Assembly (NCBI RefSeq): GCF_016808335.1
Contig: NC_053147.1
Location: 66,214,960 to 66,278,959, forward strand
DNA: 64,000 nt
Source: Panicum virgatum
Taxonomy: Eukaryota; Streptophyta; Magnoliopsida; Poales; Poaceae
Direction of reading: 5' to 3'
Numbering within the stretch: the first letter of the stretch is position 1; each line of letters begins with the position of its first letter. The notes beneath the pieces are model-generated. The model was not told the origin of the DNA. It was given only the letters and a program-made list of their open reading frames with translations, and did no database searches. The translations under genes and the position numbers were made by a program. Of the stretch, positions 31,775 to 44,308 are shown piece after piece.

Positions 31775-34700
31775 TGTAACACCCGGTTTATAAAAGAACA
31801 TAAACCGAGCAATCATATACGTGCCAGGATCAAGTCACACGTATATACAACAGAATGAACAGTATATCATAGCACATATCACGTAAAAAGATATAATAAA
31901 GCGAATACGAATGTTATTTATTACAATAATGACAAAATGTCTGATACAGCGGAAGCGAAGTACAAATACGGTAAAAACTCTCCGAAGCTGAGCAGGGCGC
32001 CACAGGGACGTCGACTGGGAGACGAACGCCTAGAAGTCCTCGTAGTCCTGGTAGCGCTGAGCGAACTCCCTCGCGTCGGCAGGAACTGAGCAGCAGTAGC
32101 GTAGCCAAGAGGAAAAAGTAGAGAAGAGGCAAGAGTGAGTACACAACCGTACTCAACAAGTATATCACAAACTATGAGGCTCTAAGGTTGGCTGACTCAA
32201 CTGCATTAGCTTTTAATCTTGGCAAAATTTTATTAAAGCTATTTATTACAAGTTGATGAATTACCATTAACCCAGTTACATAGTAATTAGTCAAATTTAA
32301 TCATGATACTACTGAGAACCATACCAAAACCAAGCCACCAAGGTAACCCCGAGAGGCACCCCCTCGTCGGAAGGGGCTAACCCCACTAATCAAAAGGAGG
32401 ATCTGGGCCGCTCATAACCGTGAGCACGGCTAGTATACCAGTTTTACACTCTGCAGAGGTTGCACATCTTTACCCACAAGTCGTGAGCTACGCCAGTTGT
32501 TCATCACACTTCCTTAGGTGAGATGACTAGCAATCTCACTACGAGGCCGTTACAAAGGACACGTTGGTAAGGTGTAACCGCTAAGGAATCAGGCTCCGCA
32601 ACGATGGTAACCACCTCGAGGGGGTACAAGACACACAGACCAGCCTCGTAGCCTGGCCACCATTGAAGCTCACCACCCCCCATGCCCCGTCGGTAAGTTA
32701 CTCCCGAACCAAAATGGCCTAATTAGTAAGCCAAGACCGTCCCATTCCAGTCTTGTGGTAGCGCTGTTGTCCCAGGTTGTCGCTCTATGAACCGGTCCTT
32801 ATGGAGAGTGGCCAACCAAGCACTAAGCACTGTGCTGGCCCCCCTAAACCATGTTTCTAACAAAAACCAATTTTAACGAGAAGTGAGCCACTCAAGCCAC
32901 ACAGAGTGCCACTCTCAGGATTAAATTCAAGTAAACCATTAGTCAAATTAATTAAAAAGGACCAGAGTGTGTTATAGCGCAGCAACCTAGCACAACTAAC
33001 CAAAATGCAACCCAAAGGTATATATATAAAGGATATAAAGTGGCTAGGAAATCCTTATAGGCATACAATATTATAATGCAGTATGAAATTGTAATTAAAG
33101 GTGATAGGTTGTTCATGTTATACTTGCCTTCCTCGTACTGCTCCTGCTGCTGCTCAAAGTGCTCGGAAGACGGCTGCTCCGGGTACTGGTACTGGAGCTC
33201 CTCAGATGGATCAGCGTCTACTCACGAACACATGGCCAAAACAATGCACAACAATAAGCATACAAGCAAACACTAACAAAAACTAAGAAACAGTATATCA
33301 ATACATAAAAACAGCAAGAAAAACTAAGCCTAAACTGTTCTACGCGTTACAACGATCGCGTGGATATAAAGAACGCCTAAAACGGAGCTAAGACGCATAA
33401 TCTAGGCTAAAAACAAGGTTCAGGGGCTTATTTGTAAGAAAAACAGGGTTCCAGGGACTTTTCTGCGAAAACCGAGGGCTAAAACGTAATTAAAGCATAG
33501 CTATAGGGGCTAACGTGCAAAAACACGAGGACAGGGACGGCGGGCACTATTTTCGGAAAGAGCAGGGGCCTAAACATTAAAAACAGGACCTATACGTAAT
33601 TATTTTTGACTAAGGCTGGACCGCGGGTTGAATCTAAGAAAACCGAGGGGCTCTTTAACAATTGTGCCAGGCCGAAGGGGTACGCGTGATCCTCGGCCGT
33701 CGGATCTGGATCTGGCGGCTCGGATCTAACCGTTACGGCGTTCTAATCTTGGGCGTCCAACGAAGATCGGGCGGCTCTGGATGGATGAGGCGCGGGCGGC
33801 GGCGCGGGGCAACGCCGGCGACGTTTCCCGCGGCGGCGCTCGGCAATACTCGCCGGAGTTCGGCGATTTCGAGGCTCCAGGGGTCGGTTCGAGGTGGGGT
33901 TTGGCCTGGGATGATCACCGAGACATGCGTGATCCACCCAAGGCTTCTGCTGGGCGCGGGGAAGGCCGGAGCGGCGGGTTCGACGGCGGAGGCGGCTCGG
34001 CGGCCACGGAGTTCGCCGGAACTCGGTGCCTGGGCGCCTAGAGCGCGCCAGGGCCTACGAGATCTAGCGCACAGGGATCAAGGGGCCCGGGCGGTGCTCA
34101 CCGTGGGGTCGTGGTGGCCGGAGTTGCGGCGCAGGGAGGTCGTCGTCGTGAACCGGCGGCGAAGGCGGGGCGTAGCTCGTGGCCGGGGTCGAGGAAGGGG
34201 CCTCCGGGCGCCTGAGCGGTGCGGGTCGACGCGTCGTGCTCCTACGAAGCCGGTGGGGTGGTCAGCGTGAGCGGAGCGGCACCAGCGGCAAGCAATTGCT
34301 CGGATCAGAGTTACCTGCGGCGGCGGAATCCGGGGAAAATCCGGCGCAGGCAAAGGTCGAGGTTGGGGTTGGTGGCCGCAGTGCTGCTCCTGGTGCTCTG
34401 GCGAAGCTCCTGCAAGGTTGGCCGGGGTTGTGGCACGGCGGAGCGGCGAGTCCGCGGCGGCGCAGGGGCGGAGCTGAGGCGGGCGAGCGGCTAGGGTTTG
34501 GAGCGGCGGCTGCGGTGGAGGTGGGGTGCAGGGGGTGCGGCTGCGGGCTAAAAAGAAGGGGGCCCGAGATCTGGGCGTGCGGGATGGGCAGGGGAATCAC
34601 GGCGAGGATCACGGCCGTGATTCGGGAGGCCGTTGAGCGCGGGCGCGTCGGGGAAGGAGGACCTGGCAAGCGGGCCCGGATGGTCGGCGGGGCGAGGTGG

Positions 34701-35242
34701 GGACGCGGTCGAGTGCGGGCCCAGGCGGTCAGCGAGCGCGGGTGACGCGCGGGAGTGAGAGGGGCGTCTGACGCGTGGGGCCCAGGTGGCAGGCGGGTGA
34801 GCGGGACGCGACGACGCGCTCGCGGGCTGAGCGAAGAGGGAGCGGTCGGGCGCACTGGGCCTCGCGGGATTGGGCCGCGCACGGGGTTCGCTGGGCCGAG
34901 CGGGAAAGAGTGAAAAGGAGCTGGGCTGGGTTGGGCCCGCTTCGGGTTTTGGGCTGGATTCTGGTTTTGGGTTTTCTTTATCCTTTTCTATTTCTATTTC
35001 CAAAACAACCAAAGTTTGAATTCAAACAAATTGAATTCAAACTCCCTAGCACTCAACCAAAATAAACAAAATATGCACCAGCATGAATGCAACAACAAAG
35101 TTTTAACCTTAGACAAAATTTTAATCACTTAATCGAACAAAATTTTAGATTAAATGCAAGTCTAACACATTAAACCTTAGAAAATTTAAATAAAGCCAAT
35201 TAAATTTATTAATAAATGCTGAATTTAAATTAGGGTGTTACA
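31775..35242 (-). repeat. LTR-B1 (3468 bp)
   Basis: Same family ends as LTR-A but a distinct GC-rich centre (about 33660-34950). It is the 3' LTR of internal 1, since a polypurine tract follows directly. A 14-bp perfect palindrome ATCACGGCCGTGAT sits at 34608-34621. Confidence 0.9.
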
Positions 35243-35260
35243 TACCCTACCCCCTTAAAG
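35243..35260 (-). other. Polypurine tract of internal 1
   Basis: Minus-strand CTTTAAGGGGGTAGGG directly upstream of the 3' LTR, the primer site for plus-strand DNA synthesis. Confidence 0.75.
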
Positions 35261-35278
35261 AAATCTCGTCCCCGAGAT

Positions 35279-38200
35279 TTAGCTGGGCTGGCTAGCAAAG
35301 AGATCTGGATAGGTCTTCTTCAACTCATCTTCTCGCTCCCAAGTAGCCTCAGCTTCACTGTGGTGACTCCACTAAACTCTGCACATCTTGATGCGCTTGT
35401 TCCGAGTAACCCTTTCTGATGTCTCCAGAATCTTCACCGGATGCTCAGTATAAGTCAGATCTTCCTGGACATCTACTCCATCCAGTGGTGCCTGTTCCTC
35501 GGGTACTCGCAGACACCTCTTCAGCTGAGATATATGGAAGACATCATGAACTCCTGAGAGGCTGGTGGGCAACTCCAGGCGATAAGCAACTTCGCCTTTC
35601 CTCTCTAGCACCTTGAATGGCCCCACATACCGAGGTGCTAACTTCCCTTTGACATTGAATCTGCGGATCCCTCTCATCGGAGACACCTTCAAGTACACAT
35701 AATCACCAACACTGAAAGTCAGGTCTCTCCGTTTGCCATCTGCATAGCTCTTTTGCCTGCTCTGTGCAATCCTTAGATTTTCTCGCACAGCCTGAACCAT
35801 CTGCTCTGCATCATCTATGATCTCAGGGCCAAAGAGCTGCTTCTCACCAATCTGATCCCAATAGAGAGGAGTCCTGCACTTTCTGCCATACAATGCCTCA
35901 AAGGGGGACTTCTTCAGACTGGCCTAATAGCTGTTGTTATATGAGAACTCAGCATATGACAGGCACTTATCCCAACTAGTACCATACTGAATAGCACAAG
36001 CTCTCAGCATATCCTCCAACACTTGGTTGGTTCTATCTGTCTGCCCATCTATCTGAGGGTGATAAGCCGTACTGAAACGCAGCTTCGTATCCAACGAATC
36101 ATGGAGCTGCTCCCAGAACCGAGAAGTGAACTGAGACCCTCTGTCAGATATAATCTTCTTGGGCACACCATGTAAGCAGACAATCCGAGAGATGTACAAC
36201 TCTGCCAGTCTAGCACCAGAGTATGTAGTGTTCACTGGAATGAAGTGAGCAACCTTCGTCAGACGATCCACTACTACCCAAATGGAGTTGTACCCTTTCT
36301 GAGTACGAGGCAATCCAACAATGAAGTCCATAGTGATCTCCTCCCATTTCCACTCTGGAATCTTCAAAGGCTGCAATAGACCTGCTGGCCTCTGATGCTC
36401 AGCCTTGACACGCTGACAGGTGTCACAAATAGCCACGTACTCTGCCACTGAACGCTTCATCCCATACCACCAGAAACGTTCCTTCAGATCATAATACATC
36501 TTCGTGCTGCCCGGATGAATAGAATAAGCTGTATCATGGGCCTCACTCAGAATCAACTTCCGAAGATCATGCACATCAGGCACGCAGATCCGGTTCTTGT
36601 ACCACAAAGTACCCTGATCATCCTCTCTGAAATGAGGAGCCTTGCCCTTCTTGAGCAACTCACGAATCTCCTGCAGCTTCTCATCATCTTTCTGATGCTG
36701 CCGGATCTCTGACTCTAGAGTCGGTACCGCCTCAAATGCTGCACTGGAAGTATGATGCAAGAAGCCCAGGCTCAACTGCTCGAACTCCTCGCATAACTCT
36801 AGAGGCATCTGGAAAGCCACGGCCATGTTGACATAGCTTCTTCTGCTCAAAGCATCTGCTACAACATTGGCCTTGCCCGGATGATAGTGAATCTACAGGT
36901 CATAATCCTTGACTAACTCTAGCCATCTTCTCTGCCGCATGTTCAGCTCATTCTGCGTGAAAATGTACTTGAGGCTCTTGTGATCAGTGTAAATATCACA
37001 CCGCTGTCCATACAAGTAATGCCTCCAAATCTTCAGAGCGTGCACAACTGCGGCTAACTCAAGATCATGAGTGGGATAATTCAGCTCATGCCGACGCAAC
37101 TGCCGTGACGCATAAGCTATCACCCTGCCCTCCTGCATCAGAACACACCCAAGACCATCCTTCGAAGCATCACAATATACCGTGAACCTCTCCGTCTGGT
37201 CTGGCAGAGTCAGGACTGGCGCCGTAGTCAACCTTTTCTTCAGCTCATCAAAGGCCCTCTGACGCTCATCAGTCCACACGAAAGCCACATTCTTCTCTAG
37301 CAAGGAAGTAAAAGGCTTCGCGATCTTGGAGAAATTCTCAATGAACCTCCGATAATATCCAGCTAAGCCCAATAAAGACCTGACTTCCTTCACTGTCTGC
37401 GGTGTCTCCCACTCTAGCACATCCTTCACCTTGCTCGGATCAACAGCAATGCCTCCCTGAGAGATAACATGACCGAGGAATGGAACCTCGTCAATCCAGA
37501 ACTCGCACTTGATGAACTTGGCATACAGCTGATGCTCTCTCAATCTCTGCAATACGAGTCTCAGATGCTCCTCATGCTCTTCTTCTGTCTTGGAGAAGAT
37601 CAGAATATCATCAATGAAAATCACCACAAAGACATCAAGATAATCCATGAAGACCATGTTCATTAGATGCATGAAGAAAGCCGGGGCATTAGTCAAGCCG
37701 AAGGACATGACCGTATACTCATATAGCCCGTACTTGCAAGTGAATGCCGTCTTCGGAATATCCCCAGGACGGATCCTCAGCTGAAAATAACCCGAACGAA
37801 GATCAATCTTTGAGAATATACGAGCACCTCGAAGCAGATCGAAGAGATCCTCAATACGGGGCAGTGGATGCTTGTTCTTGATAGTGACTGCATTCAGCTC
37901 CCGATAATCGACACACATCCTCTTCGAGCCATCCTTCTTATCTACCAGCAACAATGGAAAAGCCCAAGGAGAGAAGCTGCGACGGATATAGCCCTTGGCT
38001 AGCAACTCATCAATAGTTTTCTTGACTTCTTCATGCTCTATAGGTGCCATACGGTAGGGCCGCTTTGCAATAGGAGCTGTGCCAGGCAAGAGATCAATAC
38101 AAAACTCAATGGCGCGTTCAGGCGGCATACCTGGCAGATCATCCGGAAAGACATCCGGGAATTCAGACACCACGCGAATACCATCCGTGGGTCTAGCCTC

Positions 38201-39748
38201 CATCTGATGAAGAAATCCCGAAGGCTCTGAAGCACTGACTGTCACCTCTTGGCCATTAGATGCTGTCAGGTGAACTGCCCGATGAGCACAATCAATACAG
38301 ACTCCCCACTTAGCAAGAGTATCCATTCCCAGAATCACATCGATACCCTTGGTGTCTAGCACCCTCAGATCAGCACTGAACGTTGCCCCCCTTATGGCTA
38401 CACTGACTTGGGGGCAGATAATATGGGATCTCAACTCCCCTCCCGGTGAAGAGACTAGCAGACACTTCCTTAATGCAGTGGTAAAGAAACTATGCTCCTC
38501 AACAAATGACTTGGTGATGAAAGAATGAGTAGCACCAGTATCGAAAAGCACTGTTGCTGGATGGGAGTTGACCATGAACGTACCAATAACCACGTTAGGA
38601 GCCTCGGCCGCTGACTCGGCCGTCACGTGGTTCACTCTGCCCTGTGCTGGCGCCCTGGGCTGAGCTGGGCGCCCCTGCTGTCCCGCCTGCGCCTTCCGGG
38701 GGCAAGTGTTGGCGTAGTGCCCCGGCTGGCCGCAGTGATAGCAGACGCGAGGAGGTGCTGGAGCCTGCTGTCCGGTAGGAGCTGCCGGACGTGGAGCCTG
38801 CGGTGCTGGTGGAGCTGGTGGAGCACGAGCCGGAGGTGCCGGTAACCTCGGGCCCTGACCTGCCTGCTGCTGCTGTCGAGGCGGGTACTGCTGCGGCCTC
38901 TGCTGGTACTGTTGGGGAGGCCGGTACTGCTGCTGGTATGGCTGAGGCGGCTGGAGGCGAGGACGAGTGTTGCTGCCGGAAGCAACGGGGACAATCTTCC
39001 TCTTCTTGTCCTCCATCTCCAAGTGCTTGCGCTCAGTGTTGAGTGCGCTGTCAACCAGTTGGTTGAAGTCGTCGAAGCGGAGGTTGAGCAGCGCATACTG
39101 GAGGTAGTCCTCAAGGCCCTCCATGAAGTGTTCCTACTTCTTGCGGTCATCCACAACCTCAGCAGGGGCATAGCGAGCAAGCTGCAAGAATCGATCACGA
39201 TACTCCGTGACCATCATAGTCCCCTGCTTCAATGCAAGGAACTCCTTCTGCTTCGTCTTCATAACGCCCGCGGGGACGTTGTGGCTGCGGAACCGCTCCC
39301 TGAACTGGAGCCAAGTGAGAGACTCACGGTCCTGAACTGTGTGGGACTCCCACCAGTCCAAAGCTGCCCCTCGCAGCTGTCCTGCTGCGTACAGAACTCG
39401 CTCCCGATCATCGCACTGGGCGATGTCCAGCTGACGTTCCACTGCACGGAGCCAGTCGTCAGCCTGAAGAGGGTCGGACGTGTGAGAGAACGTCGGCGGG
39501 TGACCCCTCAGGAACTCAGCATGCCTGTCGCGGGTCTGCGGAGGTGGAGGAGGCGGTGGTTGAGCGTGGATCTGCTGCAGCGCCTGAACAGTGTTGTTCA
39601 GGGTGGCCATCATCTGCATCTGGAGCTGAAAGAACTGCTCCGGAGTCAAGGGTGGAGGCATCGGCATCCCGGTACCCTGGTTGTTCTGACCCTGCTGATC
39701 AGAACCGCGCCTAGTGTTCACCATCTGATTTTGGACAAAAGATCTCAC
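35279..39748 (-). pseudogene. gag-pol: Internal 1 gag-pol polyprotein (chromovirus), four TAG stops
   Basis: A single frame of 1490 codons runs from the ATG at 39748 to a TAA at 35279, broken only by TAG at 39134 (gag), 36893 (after RNase H), 35924 (after the integrase core) and 35372 (before the chromodomain-like end). Order: gag core, CCHC knuckle ([14 protein letters not shown]), protease [11 protein letters not shown] with [10 protein letters not shown], RNase H with [10 protein letters not shown], integrase with ICDTCQRVK, MDFIVGLP and ISDRGSQF, then GPFKVLERKGEVAYRLELP and a WSHHSEAEATWE chromodomain-like tail. In the third catalytic position of integrase this copy has Asp (codon at about 36035) where copy 2 has the usual Glu. 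The chromodomain-type end points to the Del/Tekay lineage. Dead as it stands. Confidence 0.85.
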
Positions 39749-40281
39749 GAGTAAGGATATTGCAGGAATAAATTCTGAAGGATATGATGACTCTTTGCGG
39801 AAAAAGACTCAGACCTGATAAAGTAGACAGGATAGAGTGGACTGTTTTACCCCCAACGATTTAACTCATTTTGTTTAATTAATTTAACTTTAACATCAGA
39901 GTGATTTTCTCTAAACAAATTTAAACTACTAAGCTATGCAATCATTCAAAAATCCAAATCAAACATGTAGCATAATAACAAGCAGACAATTTTCACAATT
40001 TAGCCGAGTTTAACATACGACTCGACTAACACAATGCGTCACGGAATGTGCTATCGTATTATTATAAAAGGGTCACCTAGCTAATACTCATGGTGGTCAG
40101 ATGACTGATTCAGGCCAAATCTACGAAAACTATTCTTCAGAGAGAGAAATCAAGGCAAGACGAGTAAAAGTCTTAGAATTCAAGGGGTATAATGGTAAAA
40201 TAGTTTCAGCAGGCAAGGATGGAAGAGAAGAGGTCCTAAAACTCGACCAGTTCTATCTAGACTTCGTCCTACAGTCGATAC
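39749..40281 (-). other. Untranslated leader of internal 1
   Basis: AT-rich non-coding DNA between the PBS and the gag start. Nothing else is recognised. Confidence 0.6.
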
Positions 40282-40294
40282 GGCTCTGATACCA
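40282..40294 (-). other. Primer binding site of internal 1 (initiator tRNA-Met)
   Basis: GGCTCTGATACCA on the plus strand, a 13-base match to the Met PBS, three bases from LTR-A2. Confidence 0.9.
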
Positions 40295-40297
40295 CTC

Positions 40298-43200
40298 TGT
40301 AACACCCGGTTTATAAAAGAACATAAATCGAGCAATCATATACGTGCCAGGATCAAGTCACACGTATATACAACAGAATGAACAGTATATCATAGCACAT
40401 ATCACGTAAAAAGATATAAATAAGCAAATACGAATGTTATTTATTACATTAATGACAAGAATGTCTGATACAGCGGAAACGAAGTACAAATACGAATAAA
40501 ACTCTCCGAAGCTGAGCAGGGCGCCACAGGGACGTCGACTGGGAGACGAACGCCTAGAAGTCCTCGTAGTCCTGGAAGCGCTGAGCGAACTCCTTCGCGT
40601 CGGCAAGAACTGAGCAGCAGTAGAGTATCCAAGAGGAAAAAGTAGAGAAGAGGCAAGGGTGAGTACACAACTTGTACTCAACAAGTATAACACAAACTAT
40701 GAGGCTCTAGGTTGGCTGACTGACTGCATTAGCTTTTAAGTCTTGGCAAAATTTTATTTAAGCTATTTACTACGAGTTGATGAATTACCATTAACCCAGT
40801 TGCATAGTAATTAATCAAAATTAATTATGTAATTACTGAGAACCATACCAAAACCACCAAGGTAACCCCGAGAGGCACCCCCTCGTCGGAAGGAGCTAAC
40901 CCCACTAATCAAAACGAGGATCTGGGCCGCTCATAACCGTGAGCACGGCTAGTATACCAGTTTTACACTCTGCAGAGGTTGCACATCTTTACCCACAAGT
41001 CGTGAGCTACGCCAGTTGTTCATCACACTTCCTTAGGTGAGATGACTAGCAAAATCACTACGAGGCCGTTACAAAGGACACGTTGGTAAGGTGTAACCGC
41101 TAAGGATTCAGGCAATGCAACGATGGTACCCACCTCGAGGGGTGCGCACACCAAGCCTCGTAGCCTGGGCACCATTGAGGCTCGACTCCCCTCTTGCCCC
41201 GTCGGTAAATTACTCCCGAACCAAAATGGCCTAATTAGTAAGCCAAGACCGTCCCATTCCAGTCTTGTGGTAGCGCTGTTGTCCCAGGTTGTCGCTCTAT
41301 GAACCGGTCCTTATGGAGAGTGGCCAACCAGGCAGTAAGCACTGTGCTGGCCCCCTAAACCATGTTTCTAATAAAACCAATTTTAAATGAGACGTGAGCC
41401 ACTCAAGCCACACAGAGGGTCACTCTCAGAATTAAGTTGCATATACCATTAATCAAATTAATTAAAAAGGACAATTATGTGTTATAGCGCGGCACCTAGC
41501 ACAACTAACCAAAATGCATCCCAAGGATATATATAAAGGATAAATGTGGCTAGGAAATCCTTATAGGCATACAATATTAAATGCAGTATGGAATTTGTAT
41601 TTAAAGGTGATAGGTTGTTCATGTTATACTTGCCTTCCTCGTACTGCTCCTGCTGCTGCTCAAAGTGCTCGGAAGATGGCTGCTCCGGGTACTGGTACTG
41701 GGGCTCCTCAGATGGATCAACGTCTACTCACGAACACATGGCCAAAACAATGCACAATAATAAGCATACAAGCAAACACTAATAAAAACTAAGAAACAGT
41801 ACATCAATACATAAAACAGCACACTAAACTAGTCTAAAACTATTCTACGCGTTACAACGATCGCGTGGACGCAAAAACCACCTAAAACGGAGCTAAAACG
41901 CGTATTCTAGGCCAAAAACAAGGTTCAGGGGCTTATTTGTAAGAAAAACAGGGTTCCAGAGACTTTTCTGCTAAAACCGAGGGCTAAAACATAATTAAAC
42001 ATTAAATCTAAGGGCTAGCGTGCAAAAACACAGGGCCTGGACTGCGGGTGCAAATCCGGGAAAGCTCAGGGGCTAAAGCGTTAAAATAGGGACCTAACTG
42101 GAATTAACTTTGAACTAGAAAGGATGGCGGGATAATTAGCAAAGAGTCCAGGGACTCTTTAACAAAAACACCAGGCGAACCGTTATCTTCGGTTCAGGGC
42201 TGTTAGATCTCGATCTGGCGGCTCAAGTTTGCTGGGCGCGAGATCTAATCTAGGCCGTAGGATTCGGATCGGGCGGCTACAGGCAAAGGGAGGCGCGGGC
42301 GGTGAACTCCCGCGGCGGCGCAGCGCCGGAGTAAGCCGAATCCGGCCTTCCCGTGGTCGAATCAAGCGGGATTTGGGCCGTGAGGGGACTACGCGATACG
42401 CGTAGTCCACCTGGGGCCTTTGCGGGCCTCGGGGAGGTCCGCGGCAGGGCGTGCTGCGGCGGCGGCAGGTTTCTGTGGCAGCGCTCGCCGGAGCACGGCG
42501 TCTGGTGCCTAGGGTGCGCATTGGCTACGGGGAAAAGCGCAGAAGCAAGAGGGGGGTCGGGGCGCAGCTCACCGAGGGGTCGAGGCGGTTGGACTTGCAG
42601 CGTAGAGGCCCGGCGACTTCGACCGGCGACGGTGATGGGGCGGCGTTCGCGGAGGGGAGTGCTACGGGGCTCCTCCGGAACCTTGAGTGGCACGGGTAGA
42701 TGCGCGGCGTCGCTGCGAAACCGTAGCCGGGGTCAGGGAGGTCCAGGGATCACTGAAGACGATGAATTGCCGCGGAGTAGGGACTCACCGTCGAACGAAC
42801 CGGGCGCAATTCCGGCGAGGTGGGGCCTGGGTTCCGGGGCAAGGAACTTGGGGAGTTCCCTGGGGTTACGACGATGCTCTTGCGAGGGTTTTCCGGAGCT
42901 CCGGTGCGGCGGGGGGGACGTGGCCGCGGCGGTGGGTGCTATGCTCTGACTCCGGGAACACGGCGGCGCGGCTAGGGTTTTGGGGCGGCGCTGATGGGGG
43001 AATGGGGAGCAGGGTATCCGCGGGCTGGGGTTAAGAAGGGCAGGGCGAGCCTCGGCGTGCGGGTCATGCGGAAACGGATCACGGCGAGAATTACGGCGGG
43101 ATTGCGGAGAGGCCGGTGCTGCGTGGCGCGGGCGCGGGGGAGAGACGGAGCTGACCGGCGGGCCATCCCTGTCAGCGAAGGCGCGAGCGTTGGCAAGTGG

Positions 43201-43736
43201 GCCGGGGTGCGGGAGCGGGGCGCCGTGCGCGTGGAGCTGGGCTGAGCGGGCGACGCTGGCGGGTGGGACCGGCAGGTCGGGGCGAACGACGCGCGGCTGG
43301 GCCGGACTGAGCGGGGAGGAGGGAGTGGGCCGCGTGGGGAGAGGGTGAACCCGGGCCGTGCCGGCTGTGGGGGTTGCTGGGCCCGCGTGAGGGGAAAGGT
43401 GGGAGGGCTGGGCTGCTGGTTTTGGGCTGGGGAAAAGGGGAGTGGGCCATGGGCCGGGTTGAGTTGGTTTGAGCTATTCTAATCTTTTCTCTTTCTTCTT
43501 TTTCAAACCACACAACCTATTTGAATTCAAATTTAAATTTGAATTCAACCCTAACACTCAATCAAATAAAATTATGCACCAGCATGTATGCACAACATGT
43601 TGAACCTAAAATAAATTTTAGTTACTTATGGAACAAAAATTAGATTAAATGTAAGACTAAACAAATTAAATCCTAGAAAATTAAATAAACCAATTAGATT
43701 TATTATTAACTAGGAAAATTAAGTTAGGGTGTTACA
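40298..43736 (-). repeat. LTR-A2 (3439 bp), shared middle LTR of the array
   Basis: It serves as 5' LTR for internal 1 and as 3' LTR for fragment 2. It lacks most private changes of A1 and the many private changes in the centre of A3 (for example the CGGTTTCCGTGG version near 55040). It has its own, such as CTCCTTCGCGTCGGCAAG near 40590. Confidence 0.9.
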
Positions 43737-44308
43737 AATCCTACCCCCTTACAGGAATCTCGTCCCGAGATTCTGGGCTGGCTAGCAAAGAGATCAGGAT
43801 AGGTCTGGAATTTAAAAACGGGGTGTTACAACTCCTACCCCCTTACAGGAACCGACGTCCTCGTCGGTGACGTCCTTGCCAGAGATTCCCTGGATATTAT
43901 ATCCTCTTCGTATTATCCTTCTTCTTAGCAAACAAAACCGGGGAAACTCAAGGCATGATAAGGTAGAGAGGATATAACCCTTGGTTAGCAACTCATCAAT
44001 AGTCTTCTTAACTTCCTCATGCTCTATAGGTGCCATGCGGTAGGGCCGCTTTGCAATAGGGGCAGTGCCAGGTAAAAGATCGATAGAAAACTCGATGTCG
44101 CGTTCAGGCGGCATACCTGGCAAATCATCCGGAAAGACATCCGGGAGTTCAGACACCACGCGAATACCATCCGTGGGTCTAGCCTCCATCTGATGAAGAA
44201 ATCCAGAAGGCTCTGAAGCACTGACTGTCACCACTTGGCCATCAGATGCTATCAGGTGAACTGCCCGATGAGCACAATCAATTCTGACTCCCCACTTGGC
44301 AAGAGTAT
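43737..44308 (-). pseudogene. Fragment 2: second copy of the deleted internal remnant
   Basis: Nearly identical to fragment 1. The visible differences are transitions, for example TCGTCGGTG here and TCGTTGGTG there. The protease-RT frame is at 43812-44234 and is open a little further than in fragment 1. The same AGTAT junction with an LTR-B is at 44304-44308. Confidence 0.75.

Noticed and set aside
34608..34621. 14-bp palindrome in LTR-B as a regulatory site
   Set aside because: Short GC-rich palindromes are expected in this composition; there is no further support.
38912..39754. 280-codon plus-strand open frame, repeated at 51402-52301
   Set aside because: Antisense shadow of the gag region of the array elements.
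40101..40289. 62-codon plus-strand frame in the leader, repeated at 52648-52836
   Set aside because: Short, opposite to the element, and running into the PBS; no motif. Its presence in both units only reflects the duplication.
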